Made by a program: the position numbers and the translations under genes. The notes below the pieces were generated by a model that was not told where the DNA came from, did no database searches, and worked only from the letters and a program-made list of their open reading frames with translations. Source: Thermoactinospora rubra (GTDB taxonomy: Bacteria; Actinomycetota; Actinomycetes; Streptosporangiales; Streptosporangiaceae). From it: DNA of 64,000 nt. Of this stretch, positions 27,151 to 35,872 are shown in pieces (positions within the stretch are counted from its first letter, which is position 1; every line of letters starts with the position of its first letter). The stretch is taken from the NCBI RefSeq assembly GCF_002093975.1, contig NZ_KZ084324.1, forward strand, positions 67,606 to 131,605, written 5' to 3'.

Positions 27151-27893
27151 CCGTCCTGACCATCGAGGGCCTGCGCAAGAGCTTCCGCGGGCACGAGGTA
27201 CTGCGCGGCATCGACCTGGAGGTGCGCCCGCACGAGGTGGTGTGCCTGATCGGCGCCTCGGGGTCCGGCAAGTCCACGCTGCTGCGCTGCGTCAACCTGC
27301 TGGAGGAGATCGACGACGGCGCGATCTTCCTGGAGGGCCGGGAGATCACCGACCCCCGGATCAACGCGGACGACGTCCGCAAACGGCTGGGCATCGTCTT
27401 CCAGGCGTTCAACCTGTTCCCCCACATGACGGTGCTGGACAACATCACGCTCGCCCCCCGCCGGGTGCACCGCGTGCCCCGGGCGCAGGCGGAGGCGCGG
27501 GCGCGCGAGCTGCTGGCCAGGTTCGGCCTGGCGGCCAAGGCCGACGCCTACCCCGACCAGTTGTCGGGCGGCCAGCAGCAGCGGGTGGCGATCATCCGGG
27601 CCATGGCCACGCAGCCCACGCTGCTCCTGCTGGACGAGATCACCTCGGCGCTCGACCCCGAGCTGGTGGTCGAGGTGCTGGCCGTCGTCAAGGAGCTGAA
27701 GGCCGCGGGGATGACGATGGTGATGGCCACCCACGAGATGGGCTTCTGCCGGGAGATCGCCGACACCGTGTGCTTCCTGGACGGCGGTGTGCTGGTGGAG
27801 AAGGGGCCGCCCGAGCAGATCTTCACCTCGCCCGAGCATCCCCGCACGCGGGAGTTCCTGCGCAGCGTGCTGGAGTCCGGCCGCTTCTCCTAG
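27147..27893 (+). CDS. Amino-acid ABC transporter ATP-binding protein
   Basis: 248 residues of the GlnQ/HisP type. Walker A CLIGASGSGKSTLLRC, Q-loop VFQAFNLFPHMTVLDN, signature LSGGQQQRVAIIRA, Walker B LLLLDEITSALDPELV, and H-loop MVMATHEMGF. Powers the importer. Its last 4 bases overlap the end of the convergent APC permease gene. Confidence 0.95.
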   Translation: MTVLTIEGLRKSFRGHEVLRGIDLEVRPHEVVCLIGASGSGKSTLLRCVNLLEEIDDGAIFLEGREITDPRINADDVRKRLGIVFQAFNLFPHMTVLDNITLAPRRVHRVPRAQAEARARELLARFGLAAKADAYPDQLSGGQQQRVAIIRAMATQPTLLLLDEITSALDPELVVEVLAVVKELKAAGMTMVMATHEMGFCREIADTVCFLDGGVLVEKGPPEQIFTSPEHPRTREFLRSVLESGRFS

Positions 27894-29362
27894 CGCCGGT
27901 GGCGGCCCCGGCCGGGCGCCCTGGCCGCCCGCCCGGGCGCGAGGAGGCTGTGGCGCCTGCCGTACACGAGGTAGACGAGCAGGCCGAAGGCCATCCACAG
28001 GCCGAAGGAGGCCCACGTGATCACCTTGAGGTTGACCATCAGCCACAGGGTGGCCAGCAGCGAGCAGGCGGGCAGCCACGGCGAGAGCGGCACGGTGAAG
28101 CCGCGCGGCAGGTCCGGCATCGTGCGGCGCATGACGATGACGCCGGCCGCGACGAACATGAACGCGTACAGCGTCCCCATGACCACCAGCTCCTCCAGCG
28201 ACAGGACCGGGGCGAACACCGCCAGCAGGATGGTGACCAGGCCGAGGATGAGCGTGGTCCGCGTGGGGGTGTGGTAGCGGCGGCTGATCCTGGCCAGGCC
28301 GCGGGGGAGCAGGCCGTCGCGGCCCATGGAGAAGATCACCCGGGTCTGCCCCACCACGAGCACGAGGATCACGGTGGTCAGGCCGAGCACCGCCCCCAGG
28401 TTGATCACGTGGACCATCCAGCTCACGCCCACCTTCGCGAAGCCGCTGGCCAGTGGCGCCTGGGCCTCGATGGCGGTATACGGCACCATGCCGACCATGA
28501 CGAGGGCGACGGCGATGTAGATGACCGTGGCGAGGACCAGGCTGCGGATCATCCCCTTCGGCACGGCCGTGGGGGCGTTGGCGGTCTCCTCCGCCGCCGT
28601 GGCCACGATGTCGAAGCCGAGGTAGGCGAAGGCGATGGCGGGCGCCGCGGCGAACACGCCGATCCAGCCGAAGTCGGCGCTCTGGCCGAGCACCACGTCG
28701 ATCACCGTGTCCGGCGGCGTGGTGGACGGGCGCGGGTCGACGACGAAGTCGCCGAGGTTGGCCGGGTCGAAGTGGAGGAACCCGACGACGATGACCGCCC
28801 CGATGGCCAGGAGCTTGCCGACCACCATGACCCACAGGGTGCGGATGCCGATGCGCGCGCCCAGCGCGACGACCCCGGTCAGCACGGCCAGGATCAGGAC
28901 GGCCAGGACGGTCTGGGAGGTCTCCGGGTACGGCACGGCCACGCCGAGGTCGGTGAGCGTCTGCACGGCGTAGATGGCCCAGGCCCTGGCGACGACGGCG
29001 GCGGCCAGCAGCATCTCCAGCAGCAGCGCCCAGCCGATGATCCACGCCCAGACCTCGCCGAAGATGACGTAGGTGAAGGTGTAGGCGCTGCCGGAGGCCG
29101 GGATCGTGGACGACAGCTCGGCGTAGCACAGGCAGGCCAGCAGGCAAGCGATCCCGGCGATCATGAACGAGAGGATCACGCCGGGCCCGGCCGTGGTGGC
29201 CGCCTGGCGGCCCGCGATGCTGAAGATGCCCGCGCCGATCATCACGCCGAGTCCGAGCACCACGAGATCGGCAGGACGGTACACTTCCGCGAGCCGGTGC
29301 CGGGCACCGGTGCGCAGGCCCGTTGCCTCGCTGGGAGGCAGACGTCGCAGAATCGTGGTCAC
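27890..29362 (-). CDS. APC family amino acid permease
   Basis: 490 residues, about 12-13 spans. N-terminal substrate-binding motif LGVMIGAGIFSIAGRQAA, then CYAELSSTIPASGSAYTFTY and PAIAFAYLGFDIVATAAEET, all diagnostic of the cationic amino acid transporter branch. GTG start at 29362. Probably proton-coupled amino acid uptake. Lies tail-to-tail with the ABC importer operon; nothing shows the substrates are shared. Confidence 0.9.
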   Translation of the reverse strand: MTTILRRLPPSEATGLRTGARHRLAEVYRPADLVVLGLGVMIGAGIFSIAGRQAATTAGPGVILSFMIAGIACLLACLCYAELSSTIPASGSAYTFTYVIFGEVWAWIIGWALLLEMLLAAAVVARAWAIYAVQTLTDLGVAVPYPETSQTVLAVLILAVLTGVVALGARIGIRTLWVMVVGKLLAIGAVIVVGFLHFDPANLGDFVVDPRPSTTPPDTVIDVVLGQSADFGWIGVFAAAPAIAFAYLGFDIVATAAEETANAPTAVPKGMIRSLVLATVIYIAVALVMVGMVPYTAIEAQAPLASGFAKVGVSWMVHVINLGAVLGLTTVILVLVVGQTRVIFSMGRDGLLPRGLARISRRYHTPTRTTLILGLVTILLAVFAPVLSLEELVVMGTLYAFMFVAAGVIVMRRTMPDLPRGFTVPLSPWLPACSLLATLWLMVNLKVITWASFGLWMAFGLLVYLVYGRRHSLLAPGRAARAPGRGRHRR

Positions 29363-29469
29363 GGCACACCTCGCTCAAGGACAGTGCCTCACCACTCCCG
29401 GACCCGGCAAGCACGGGACGGTCACGCCCCTGTAACCAGGCGTTCTCCGTGAGAGGTCACACCCCCGTT

Positions 29470-30762
29470 CTATGCCCCCGTGACGAGCCAGGCACCGCCG
29501 TACGCCCTGGTGCCCAGGGCGACCAGGCGCGCGAGCATCCACACGCCCAGCGCGCACCACAGGGCCACGAGGGTGCCCAGGGTGGCGGCCAGCAGGGCGG
29601 CGGGCAGGTACGCCAGCGTGTTCCACACCCCCGCCCAGGCCAGGTACCGCTGGTCGCCCGCGCCGATCAGCACCCCGTCGAGCACGAACACGACGCCGCA
29701 GATCGGCTGGAAGAGCGCCACCGGCCACAGGACGGCCAGCAGCTCGCGGGTGACCTCGGGGTCGGCGCCGAACAGGCCGGGAAGCAGCGGCCGGGCGGCG
29801 ATGACGGCGAGGGCCAGGACGACGCCTGACCAGACGCCCCACTCCACCATGCGCCTGGTCGCCGCCTTGGCGGCCGCCACGTCGCCGGCGCCCAGCGCGC
29901 GGCCGGTGATGGCCTGCCCGGCGATGGCGATGGCGTCCAGGGCGAAGGCGAGCAGCGTCCAAAGCTGCGAGGCGATCGCGAAGGCGGCCAGCTCCGGGCG
30001 GCCCATCCTGGTCGCGACCACCGTGGCCACCACCAGCACGACGCGCAGGCACACGGTGCGGATGAACAGCGCGAAGCCCGCCGTGCCGGCCGCCTTGAGC
30101 CCGTCCAGATCGGGCAGCAGGCTCGGGGCCCGGCGCAGGACCACGACGAGGTAGACGGCCGCGCCCAGGGTCTGCGCGATGACGGTACCCCAGGCGGAGC
30201 CCGCGATGCCCCAGTGCAGGCCGAGGACGAACCAGGCGTTCAGGGCGGCGTTGAGCGCGAAGGACCCGATCGCCACGACCAGCGGCGTCACGGTGTCCTG
30301 CAGGCCGCGCAGCACGCCGGTGCCCGCCAGCACGACCAGCATGCCGGGGGTGCCCAGCAGGCTGACGCGCAGGTAGGTGACGGCCATCTCGGCCTGGTCG
30401 GGGGCCGCGCCGAACAGCTCCACGATCTGGGGCGCGAGCGGCCAGCCAGCGGCGATGAGCGCCAGGCCGATGCCCAGGGCCAGCCACAGCCCGTCCACGC
30501 CGCTGCGGATGGCCTGGGCGTGGTTGCCGGCGCCGGTCTGCCGGGCCACTGCCGCGGTCGTGCCGTACGCCAGGAAGACGCACAGGTTGACCATGGTGGC
30601 CAGGACGGCGCCCGCGACGCCGAGCGCCCCGACGGCCGTGGTGCCCAGGCCGTGGCCGACGATGGCGTAGTCGGCCACCAGGAACAGCGGCTCGGCGACC
30701 AGGGCGCCGAAGGCCGGCAGGGCGAGCCGGAGGATTTCCCGGTCCTGGGCTGTAATGGGCAT
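29470..30762 (-). CDS. MATE family efflux transporter (DinF-like)
   Basis: 430 residues, 12 spans in two homologous halves. Seen: EPLFLVADYAIVGHGLGTTA and AYGTTAAVARQTGAGNHAQA in the first half, and QAITGRALGAGDVAAAKAAT in the second. It exports cationic compounds using a Na+ or H+ gradient. A MATE gene between rplI and dnaB is also found in Streptomyces, so this is core rather than acquired. Confidence 0.92.
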   Translation of the reverse strand: MPITAQDREILRLALPAFGALVAEPLFLVADYAIVGHGLGTTAVGALGVAGAVLATMVNLCVFLAYGTTAAVARQTGAGNHAQAIRSGVDGLWLALGIGLALIAAGWPLAPQIVELFGAAPDQAEMAVTYLRVSLLGTPGMLVVLAGTGVLRGLQDTVTPLVVAIGSFALNAALNAWFVLGLHWGIAGSAWGTVIAQTLGAAVYLVVVLRRAPSLLPDLDGLKAAGTAGFALFIRTVCLRVVLVVATVVATRMGRPELAAFAIASQLWTLLAFALDAIAIAGQAITGRALGAGDVAAAKAATRRMVEWGVWSGVVLALAVIAARPLLPGLFGADPEVTRELLAVLWPVALFQPICGVVFVLDGVLIGAGDQRYLAWAGVWNTLAYLPAALLAATLGTLVALWCALGVWMLARLVALGTRAYGGAWLVTGA

Positions 30763-30806
30763 GGGCTTAGTATGCAGCTTACTAGGCGTGTCGCTCCAAC
30801 TTTCTT

Positions 30807-30948
30807 CCCTCCACAGGCGGTGGACAGCGATTGCACAGGCCAGCGGCCGTTTTCGAAGTGACGAGATGACTTATCCCCAGGCGGTATCCACAGGGAAGCC
30901 CGGAGTGTTCCACAGCCCGTCCCCAACTCCTGCACAGCGTTGTCCACA
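30807..30948. promoter_or_regulatory. Cluster of DnaA-box-like sequences upstream of dnaB
   Basis: Five box-like 9-mers occur in about 140 bases: CCCTCCACA (30807-30815), TTATCCCCA (30871-30879), GTATCCACA (30884-30892), TGTTCCACA (30906-30914) and the exact consensus TTGTCCACA (30940-30948). All are on the plus strand in the dnaB leader region. A sixth weaker one on the minus strand overlaps 30819-30827. Confidence 0.5.
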
Positions 30949-31027
30949 GCTCACGTTGCCGTCGAGCTGCCCCTTCGCAAAACTGTCAGACCGGTGGGCT
31001 AGTCTTCGATTCGAAAGGGGGTTCGAA

Positions 31028-34000
31028 ATGAGTCTCGGCCTGGTCGACGACGAACCGACGGGTCCCGCTTTCGAGCGCACCCCTCCGCACAACATCGAGG
31101 CTGAGCAGTCGGTCCTCGGCGGCATGCTGCTGTCCAAAGACGCCATCGCCGACGTGGTCGAGCTCATCCGAGCCGACGACTTCTACCGGCCGGCCCACCA
31201 GATCATCTACGAGGTCATCACCGACCTGTACGGCAGAGGCGAGCCCGCCGACGCCGTCACCGTATTTGACGAGCTGCAAAAACGCGGCGAGATGGCCAGG
31301 GTGGGCGGCGCGGCCTACCTCCACACGCTCACCGCGGTCGTCCCCACCGCCGCCAACGCCGGCTACTACGCCAAGATCGTCCGCGAGCAGGCCGTGCTGC
31401 GCCGCCTCATCGAGGCCGGCACCCGCATCGTCTCCTACGGCTACGGCGGCAACGGCGAAGAGGTCGACGACCTGGTCGACCGCGCCCAGGCGGAGATCTA
31501 CAAGGTCACCGAGCGGCGCACGTCGGAGGACTACGCGCCGCTGTCGGAGATCATGCCCCACGCCCTCGACGAGCTGGAGGCCATCGGCAACCGCGGCGGC
31601 CAGATGGTCGGCGTCCCGACCGGCTTCCAGGACCTCGACCAGCTCACCAACGGGCTGCACCCCGGCCAGATGATCGTCGTCGCCGCGCGTCCGGCCATCG
31701 GCAAGGCCCTGGCCCTCGACACGCCGCTGCCCACCCCGGACGGCTGGACCACCATGGGTGAGGTGCGAGTCGGCGACGAGCTGCTCGACGGCGACGGCAA
31801 GCCGACGCGCGTGGTCGCGGCCACCGAGGTGATGACCGGCAGGCCGTGCTACGAGGTCGAGTTCGACGACGGCGCCGTGATCGTGGCCGACGGGTCGCAC
31901 CAGTGGCAAACCGACGCCGGCGTGCTGACGACGGAGGAGATCGCGCGCACCCTGTCCGCCGTACTCACCCGGGTCCGGCCGGCGGTGCCCGCGGTCCCCG
32001 CCCTCGGCCTGGAGGAGCGGGAGATCCTGGCCGTCCGCCCGGTCGCGACGGTCCCCGTCCGGTGCGTGGAGGTCGACAACCCCGACCACCTCTACCTGGC
32101 CGGGCCCACCCGCATCCCCACCCACAACAGCACGCTCGGCCTCGACTTCGCCCGCTCGGCCGCCATCAAGCACGGGATGACCACCGTCATCTTCTCGCTG
32201 GAGATGTCGCGCAACGAGATCACCATGCGCCTGCTGTCCGCCGAGGCCCGCGTCGCCCTCCACGCCATGCGCTCGGGCATGATGAGCGACGACGACTGGA
32301 CCCGCCTGGCGCGCCGGATGAGCGAGGTGGCCGAGGCACCGCTGTTCATCGACGACTCGCCCAACATGTCGATGATGGAGATCCGCGCCAAGTGCCGCCG
32401 CCTGAAGCAGCGCCACGACCTGCGCTTCGTCATCATCGACTACCTCCAGCTGATGAGCTCGCCGAAGAAGGTCGAGAGCCGGCAGAACGAGGTGTCGGAG
32501 ATCTCGCGTGCGATCAAGCTGCTGGCCAAGGAGCTGGAGGTGCCGGTCGTGGCGATCTCGCAGCTCAACCGCGGTCCGGAACAACGCACGGACAAACGCC
32601 CACAAGTGAGCGACCTACGTGAATCGGGTTGCCTGACCGCCGGGACGCGGATCCTCCGTGCCGACACGGGAGCTGAGGTCACCCTGGGCGAGCTTCTGGA
32701 GTCGGGCGCCAGGGACGTTCCGGTGTGGTCCCTTGACGACAGGCTGAAGCTCGTGCCGAGGACCATGACCCACGTCTTCCCCAGTGGAGTCAAGCCCGTC
32801 TACCGCGTCCGCCTGCGCTCCGGCCGCGAGGTGGAAGCCACGGGCAACCACCCGTTCCTGACCTACGACGGCTGGCGGGCGGTCGCGGACCTCACGCCGG
32901 GCACGCGCGTGGCCGTGCCGCGCCATGTCCCGCCTCCGCTGACCATCGTGCCGTGGGACGACGACGAGGTGCTGCTCCTCGCGCACATGATCGGTGACGG
33001 GTCCATGGTGCGGCGCCAGCCCATCCGCTACGCGAGCACGGACGAGGCCAACCTCCAGGCCGTCGGCCAGGCAGCGGCCAGACGGTTCGGCATCACCGCC
33101 GTCCGTGACGACCATGAAGCCGCTCGTTGCACCTCGCTCAGGCTGCCGGCGCCCTTCCGCCTCACGCACGGCCGGCGGAATCCGATCGCCGAATGGCTCG
33201 ACGGTCTCGGCCTGTTCGGGCGGCGAAGCCACGAGAAGTTCGTCCCGGCCGGGGTGTTCTCGTTGCCCAAGACCCAGGCGGCGCTGTTCCTGCGCCACCT
33301 GTGGGCCACCGACGGATGCGTGTGGTGGGACGACAAGGTCGGGCAGGCCCGGATCTACTACTCATCCACCAGCCGACGGCTGGTGGACGACGTGGCCCGG
33401 CTGCTCCTCCGGTTCAACGTGATGACGAGGATCAGGGAGATCCGCAAAGGAAATCACCGTCCGTGCTACCACCTGTACATCTACGGTGCCGAGAACCAGT
33501 TGCGGTTCCTCGACGAGATCGGCGTGTACGGCGAGCGCGGCAAGGCGGCCGAAGCATGCGCTGCTCACCTGCGCGGGATCACGGGCAACACGAATCTCGA
33601 CACGGTGCCCAAGCAGGTGTGGGATCGCGTGCGAGAGGTGCTCGCCGAGCGTGGGATGAGCCAGCGTGAGTTCGCCGCGGCGATGCAGACGCAATACTGC
33701 GGATCCGCGCTGTGGAAGAGGGCGCCCAGCCGCGAACGGGTCGGCCGGGTGGCTCAGGTGCTGGAGGCCTCGGACCTCGATCTGCTGGCGACCAACGACG
33801 TCTTCTGGGACGAACTGGCCTCGATCGAGTTGCTGGGGGAGCAGCCGGTGTTCGACGCGACCGTGCTGGGCACCCACAACTTCGTGGCCAACGGCATCGC
33901 CGTCCACAACAGCATTGAGCAGGACGCCGACGTCGTCATCCTGCTGCACCGGGAGGACGCCTACGAGCGGGAGTCGCCCAGGGCGGGCGAGGCCGATCTG

Positions 34001-34093
34001 ATCGTGGCCAAGCATCGTAACGGGCCGACCGCGACCGTCACGGTCGCCTTCCAGGGGCACTACTCCCGTTTCGTGGACATGGCGCAGCACTGA
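31028..34093 (+). CDS. dnaB: Replicative DNA helicase DnaB with two inteins
   Basis: 1021-residue precursor from the ATG at 31028. Removing residues 227-367 and 535-961 leaves a 453-residue DnaB, the usual size. Extein features: PPHNIEAEQSVLGGMLLSKD (primase-interacting N-domain), the P-loop ARPAIGK split before STLGLDFARS, the DnaB H2 region FVIIDYLQLMSS, VPVVAISQLNRGPEQR, and SIEQDADVVILLHRED. The hexameric helicase unwinds DNA at the fork. Neither intein disrupts the frame. Both splice before conserved Ser residues. The position after rplI and MATE matches Streptomyces. Confidence 0.97.
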   Translation: MSLGLVDDEPTGPAFERTPPHNIEAEQSVLGGMLLSKDAIADVVELIRADDFYRPAHQIIYEVITDLYGRGEPADAVTVFDELQKRGEMARVGGAAYLHTLTAVVPTAANAGYYAKIVREQAVLRRLIEAGTRIVSYGYGGNGEEVDDLVDRAQAEIYKVTERRTSEDYAPLSEIMPHALDELEAIGNRGGQMVGVPTGFQDLDQLTNGLHPGQMIVVAARPAIGKALALDTPLPTPDGWTTMGEVRVGDELLDGDGKPTRVVAATEVMTGRPCYEVEFDDGAVIVADGSHQWQTDAGVLTTEEIARTLSAVLTRVRPAVPAVPALGLEEREILAVRPVATVPVRCVEVDNPDHLYLAGPTRIPTHNSTLGLDFARSAAIKHGMTTVIFSLEMSRNEITMRLLSAEARVALHAMRSGMMSDDDWTRLARRMSEVAEAPLFIDDSPNMSMMEIRAKCRRLKQRHDLRFVIIDYLQLMSSPKKVESRQNEVSEISRAIKLLAKELEVPVVAISQLNRGPEQRTDKRPQVSDLRESGCLTAGTRILRADTGAEVTLGELLESGARDVPVWSLDDRLKLVPRTMTHVFPSGVKPVYRVRLRSGREVEATGNHPFLTYDGWRAVADLTPGTRVAVPRHVPPPLTIVPWDDDEVLLLAHMIGDGSMVRRQPIRYASTDEANLQAVGQAAARRFGITAVRDDHEAARCTSLRLPAPFRLTHGRRNPIAEWLDGLGLFGRRSHEKFVPAGVFSLPKTQAALFLRHLWATDGCVWWDDKVGQARIYYSSTSRRLVDDVARLLLRFNVMTRIREIRKGNHRPCYHLYIYGAENQLRFLDEIGVYGERGKAAEACAAHLRGITGNTNLDTVPKQVWDRVREVLAERGMSQREFAAAMQTQYCGSALWKRAPSRERVGRVAQVLEASDLDLLATNDVFWDELASIELLGEQPVFDATVLGTHNFVANGIAVHNSIEQDADVVILLHREDAYERESPRAGEADLIVAKHRNGPTATVTVAFQGHYSRFVDMAQH
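31706..32128 (+). mobile_element. Class 3 mini-intein in the DnaB P-loop
   Basis: 141-residue intein between Lys226 and Ser368 of DnaB. The first residue is Ala (ALALDTPLPTPDG), so the usual Cys/Ser1 nucleophile is absent. The WCT triad defining class 3 inteins is present: Trp67 in SHQW (block B), Cys120 in VPVRCVEVD (block F) and Thr139 in IPTHN (block G), ending Asn141 before Ser+1. No homing endonuclease blocks are present. Mycobacterial DnaB has an intein of this type at the same P-loop site. Confidence 0.92.
32630..33910 (+). mobile_element. Class 1 intein with LAGLIDADG homing endonuclease in DnaB
   Basis: 427-residue intein between Gly534 and Ser962, the site used by the Synechocystis DnaB intein (RESG / SIEQDAD). 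Cys1 begins CLTAGTRILRAD. Block B has T71-x-x-H74 in ATGNHPFL. The two endonuclease motifs keep their metal aspartates (D123 in HMIGDGSM, D228 in LWATDGCVWW). Block G ends NGIAVHN with penultimate His426. Residues 327-380 contain an extra XRE-like segment (RGMSQREFAAAMQT), perhaps a DNA-recognition insert. Endonuclease and splicing residues look intact. Confidence 0.93.
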
Positions 34094-34176
34094 CGGGTCA
34101 GACATCCCTTCCCTGGAGCCGTCCACCTGGCCGGTGTCATTCTGTGAGGTATGGTCCAGCCGTCAAGGAGGTGGCC

Positions 34177-34563
34177 ATGGGACGGCCACAAGACCCGGTC
34201 CTCCTGGTGACTCCGGCCGAGCGGACGCCCGGGCCTGTGACACCGGGGATGGATCGGCAGCAGGCTTTCGCCACCGACCGAATGTGGTCAGGGTTCGTGC
34301 GTACCGAGGCCGGCATGATGTCTGGCTGGCATCATCACGGCGATTACGAGACGGTGATCTACGTCCTCACCGGCGCACTCAAGATGGACTTCGGTCCGGA
34401 CGGCTCGAACACCGTGGAGGCGGGGCCGGGGGATTTCGTCTATGTGCCGAAGGGCGCCGTGCATCGGGAGAGCAACCCTTCCGCGAAGCCGGCCGATGTC
34501 ATCGTCTTTCGAGCGGGTGTCGGCGAGTCCACGTTCAACGTGGATGGGCCGGCGCCGGCGTGA
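34177..34563 (+). CDS. Cupin domain protein
   Basis: 128 residues from the ATG at 34177, preceded by the strong site AAGGAGGTGG. The cupin barrel has motif 1 GWHHHGDYETVIYVLTG, giving HHH and Glu metal ligands, and motif 2 PGDFVYVPKGAVHRES with a His ligand. Substrate unknown. It may be a mononuclear iron or manganese dioxygenase/isomerase or a small-molecule binding protein. Stands alone between dnaB and the soxR gene. Confidence 0.85.
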   Translation: MGRPQDPVLLVTPAERTPGPVTPGMDRQQAFATDRMWSGFVRTEAGMMSGWHHHGDYETVIYVLTGALKMDFGPDGSNTVEAGPGDFVYVPKGAVHRESNPSAKPADVIVFRAGVGESTFNVDGPAPA

Positions 34564-34645
34564 ACGGACCCCGCTCCTGGGTGAACGTCCGGTCTGACGT
34601 GCTCGTTTGTGGCGCTGCGGAGGGCAGCGGCGGGCCCGTGTCCGG

Positions 34646-35122
34646 TCAGCAGCAGCGGGGCGGCGCGTAGCGGGTGTCGATGCGGCGCGCTCCCGGCCCC
34701 TGCTCGCCGAGCCGGTCGTAGGCGTTGGCCAGGGCGCAGCGGTCCAGCGACAGGCAGCCGCAGCCGATGCAGTCGGTCAGGTCGTCCCGCAACCGCTGCA
34801 GTTGCTCGATGCGGTCGTCCAGCTCGGCGCGCCACCTGGCCGACAGCTTGGCCCAGTCCTCGCGCGTGGGGGTGCGCCCGTCCGGCAGAGTGCTTAGGGC
34901 CTCCTTGATGGTCTTGAGCGGGATGCCGAGGCGTTGCGCCAGCCGTACGAAGGCGACGCGGCGGAGGGTGTCGCGCGAGTAGCGGCGCTGGTTGCCCGCC
35001 GTACGCCTGCTGCTGATCAGCCCCTTGGACTCGTAGAAGTGGAGGGTGGAGACCGCCACGCCGCTGCGCTGGGCGAGCTGGCCGACGGTGAGCTCTTTGG
35101 TGTTCCACGGAACCTGGGCCAT
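34646..35122 (-). CDS. soxR: Redox-sensitive MerR family activator SoxR
   Basis: 158 residues from the ATG at 35122. N-terminal MerR helix-turn-helix: [20 protein letters not shown] then [20 protein letters not shown]. The C-terminus has [12 protein letters not shown], the four Cys ligands of the [2Fe-2S] cluster. In actinomycetes SoxR senses redox-cycling compounds and activates small regulons directly. No soxS is expected. No SoxR box was identified beside neighbouring genes. Ten bases separate its start from the end of the phosphodiesterase gene upstream, suggesting cotranscription. Confidence 0.95.
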   Translation of the reverse strand: MAQVPWNTKELTVGQLAQRSGVAVSTLHFYESKGLISSRRTAGNQRRYSRDTLRRVAFVRLAQRLGIPLKTIKEALSTLPDGRTPTREDWAKLSARWRAELDDRIEQLQRLRDDLTDCIGCGCLSLDRCALANAYDRLGEQGPGARRIDTRYAPPRCC

Positions 35123-35132
35123 GGGTTCAGTG

Positions 35133-35858
35133 TCACAGAACCGGACGGAAGTGTGTGACCAGCCGTCCCTCGTCGAAGTAGTGCAGCGCGTAGGCGGGCG
35201 GCAGGCCGTAGTCGAGGGGCATGCCGGAGGCGGTCTCGGCGGCGGTGAGCCCGGTGGAGACGACGCCGGGGGCGACGACGACGGGGCGTCCGGCGAACGT
35301 GCCCGTGGCCGGGGTGTGCGCGTGCCCGACCAGGACACCGGCGACGTTGCGATGCCGTTCGAGCACGGCGGCCAGGCGGCCGGTCTCCTGGAGCATGATC
35401 GAGTCGACCAGCGGGAAGCCGAGCTTGATGGGCGGGTGGTGCATGCCGACGAGGGCGGGGACGTCCGGCCGCCGCGAGAGCACCTCGTCCAGCCACGCGA
35501 CGGTCGCGTCGGCCAGGAAGCCCTCGTTGCGCCCCGGGATGGAGGAGTCGGCCAGGGCGATCGTCACGCCGTCCAGGTGGAGGGCCTGGTTCAGGGGTCC
35601 GAGGACCTTCTGGAAGATCTCGGGGTGGTAGTCGTGGTTGCCCGGGCACACGGCCACCGGGACGTCCGCCCGCAGCAGGTCGCGGGCGATCTCGTACTCC
35701 TCCGGCTCGGAGTGGTCGGCGATGTCGCCGGTGACGATGATCGCGTCGAGGGGACCTGGCAGCGGGCGCAGGCGCTCCATGACCCGCCGCGCCCGCTCGA
35801 CGCTCTGCTCCGACCCGCCGATGTGGATGTCGCTGATGTGCGCGATGATCGCCATCAT
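35133..35858 (-). CDS. Calcineurin-like metallophosphoesterase (CpdA-like)
   Basis: 241 residues. All metal-binding blocks are present in order: [10 protein letters not shown] (D-x-H), [16 protein letters not shown] (GD), [12 protein letters not shown] (GNHD), MHHPPIKLG, and [12 protein letters not shown] (GHxH). The arrangement fits class III cyclic-nucleotide phosphodiesterases, which could hydrolyse cAMP or another phosphodiester in the cytoplasm. Substrate is unproven. Upstream of soxR on the same strand. Confidence 0.9.
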   Translation of the reverse strand: MMAIIAHISDIHIGGSEQSVERARRVMERLRPLPGPLDAIIVTGDIADHSEPEEYEIARDLLRADVPVAVCPGNHDYHPEIFQKVLGPLNQALHLDGVTIALADSSIPGRNEGFLADATVAWLDEVLSRRPDVPALVGMHHPPIKLGFPLVDSIMLQETGRLAAVLERHRNVAGVLVGHAHTPATGTFAGRPVVVAPGVVSTGLTAAETASGMPLDYGLPPAYALHYFDEGRLVTHFRPVL

Positions 35859-35872
35859 TGCACTCTAACGGG

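Noticed and set aside
30763..31027. Chromosomal origin oriC
   Set aside because: DnaA-like boxes are present, but there are too few, no AT-rich unwinding element is visible, and the flanking genes are not dnaA/dnaN.
30986..32605. 539-residue minus-strand frame opposite dnaB
   Set aside because: Shadow of dnaB and its first intein; no motif and no ribosome site.
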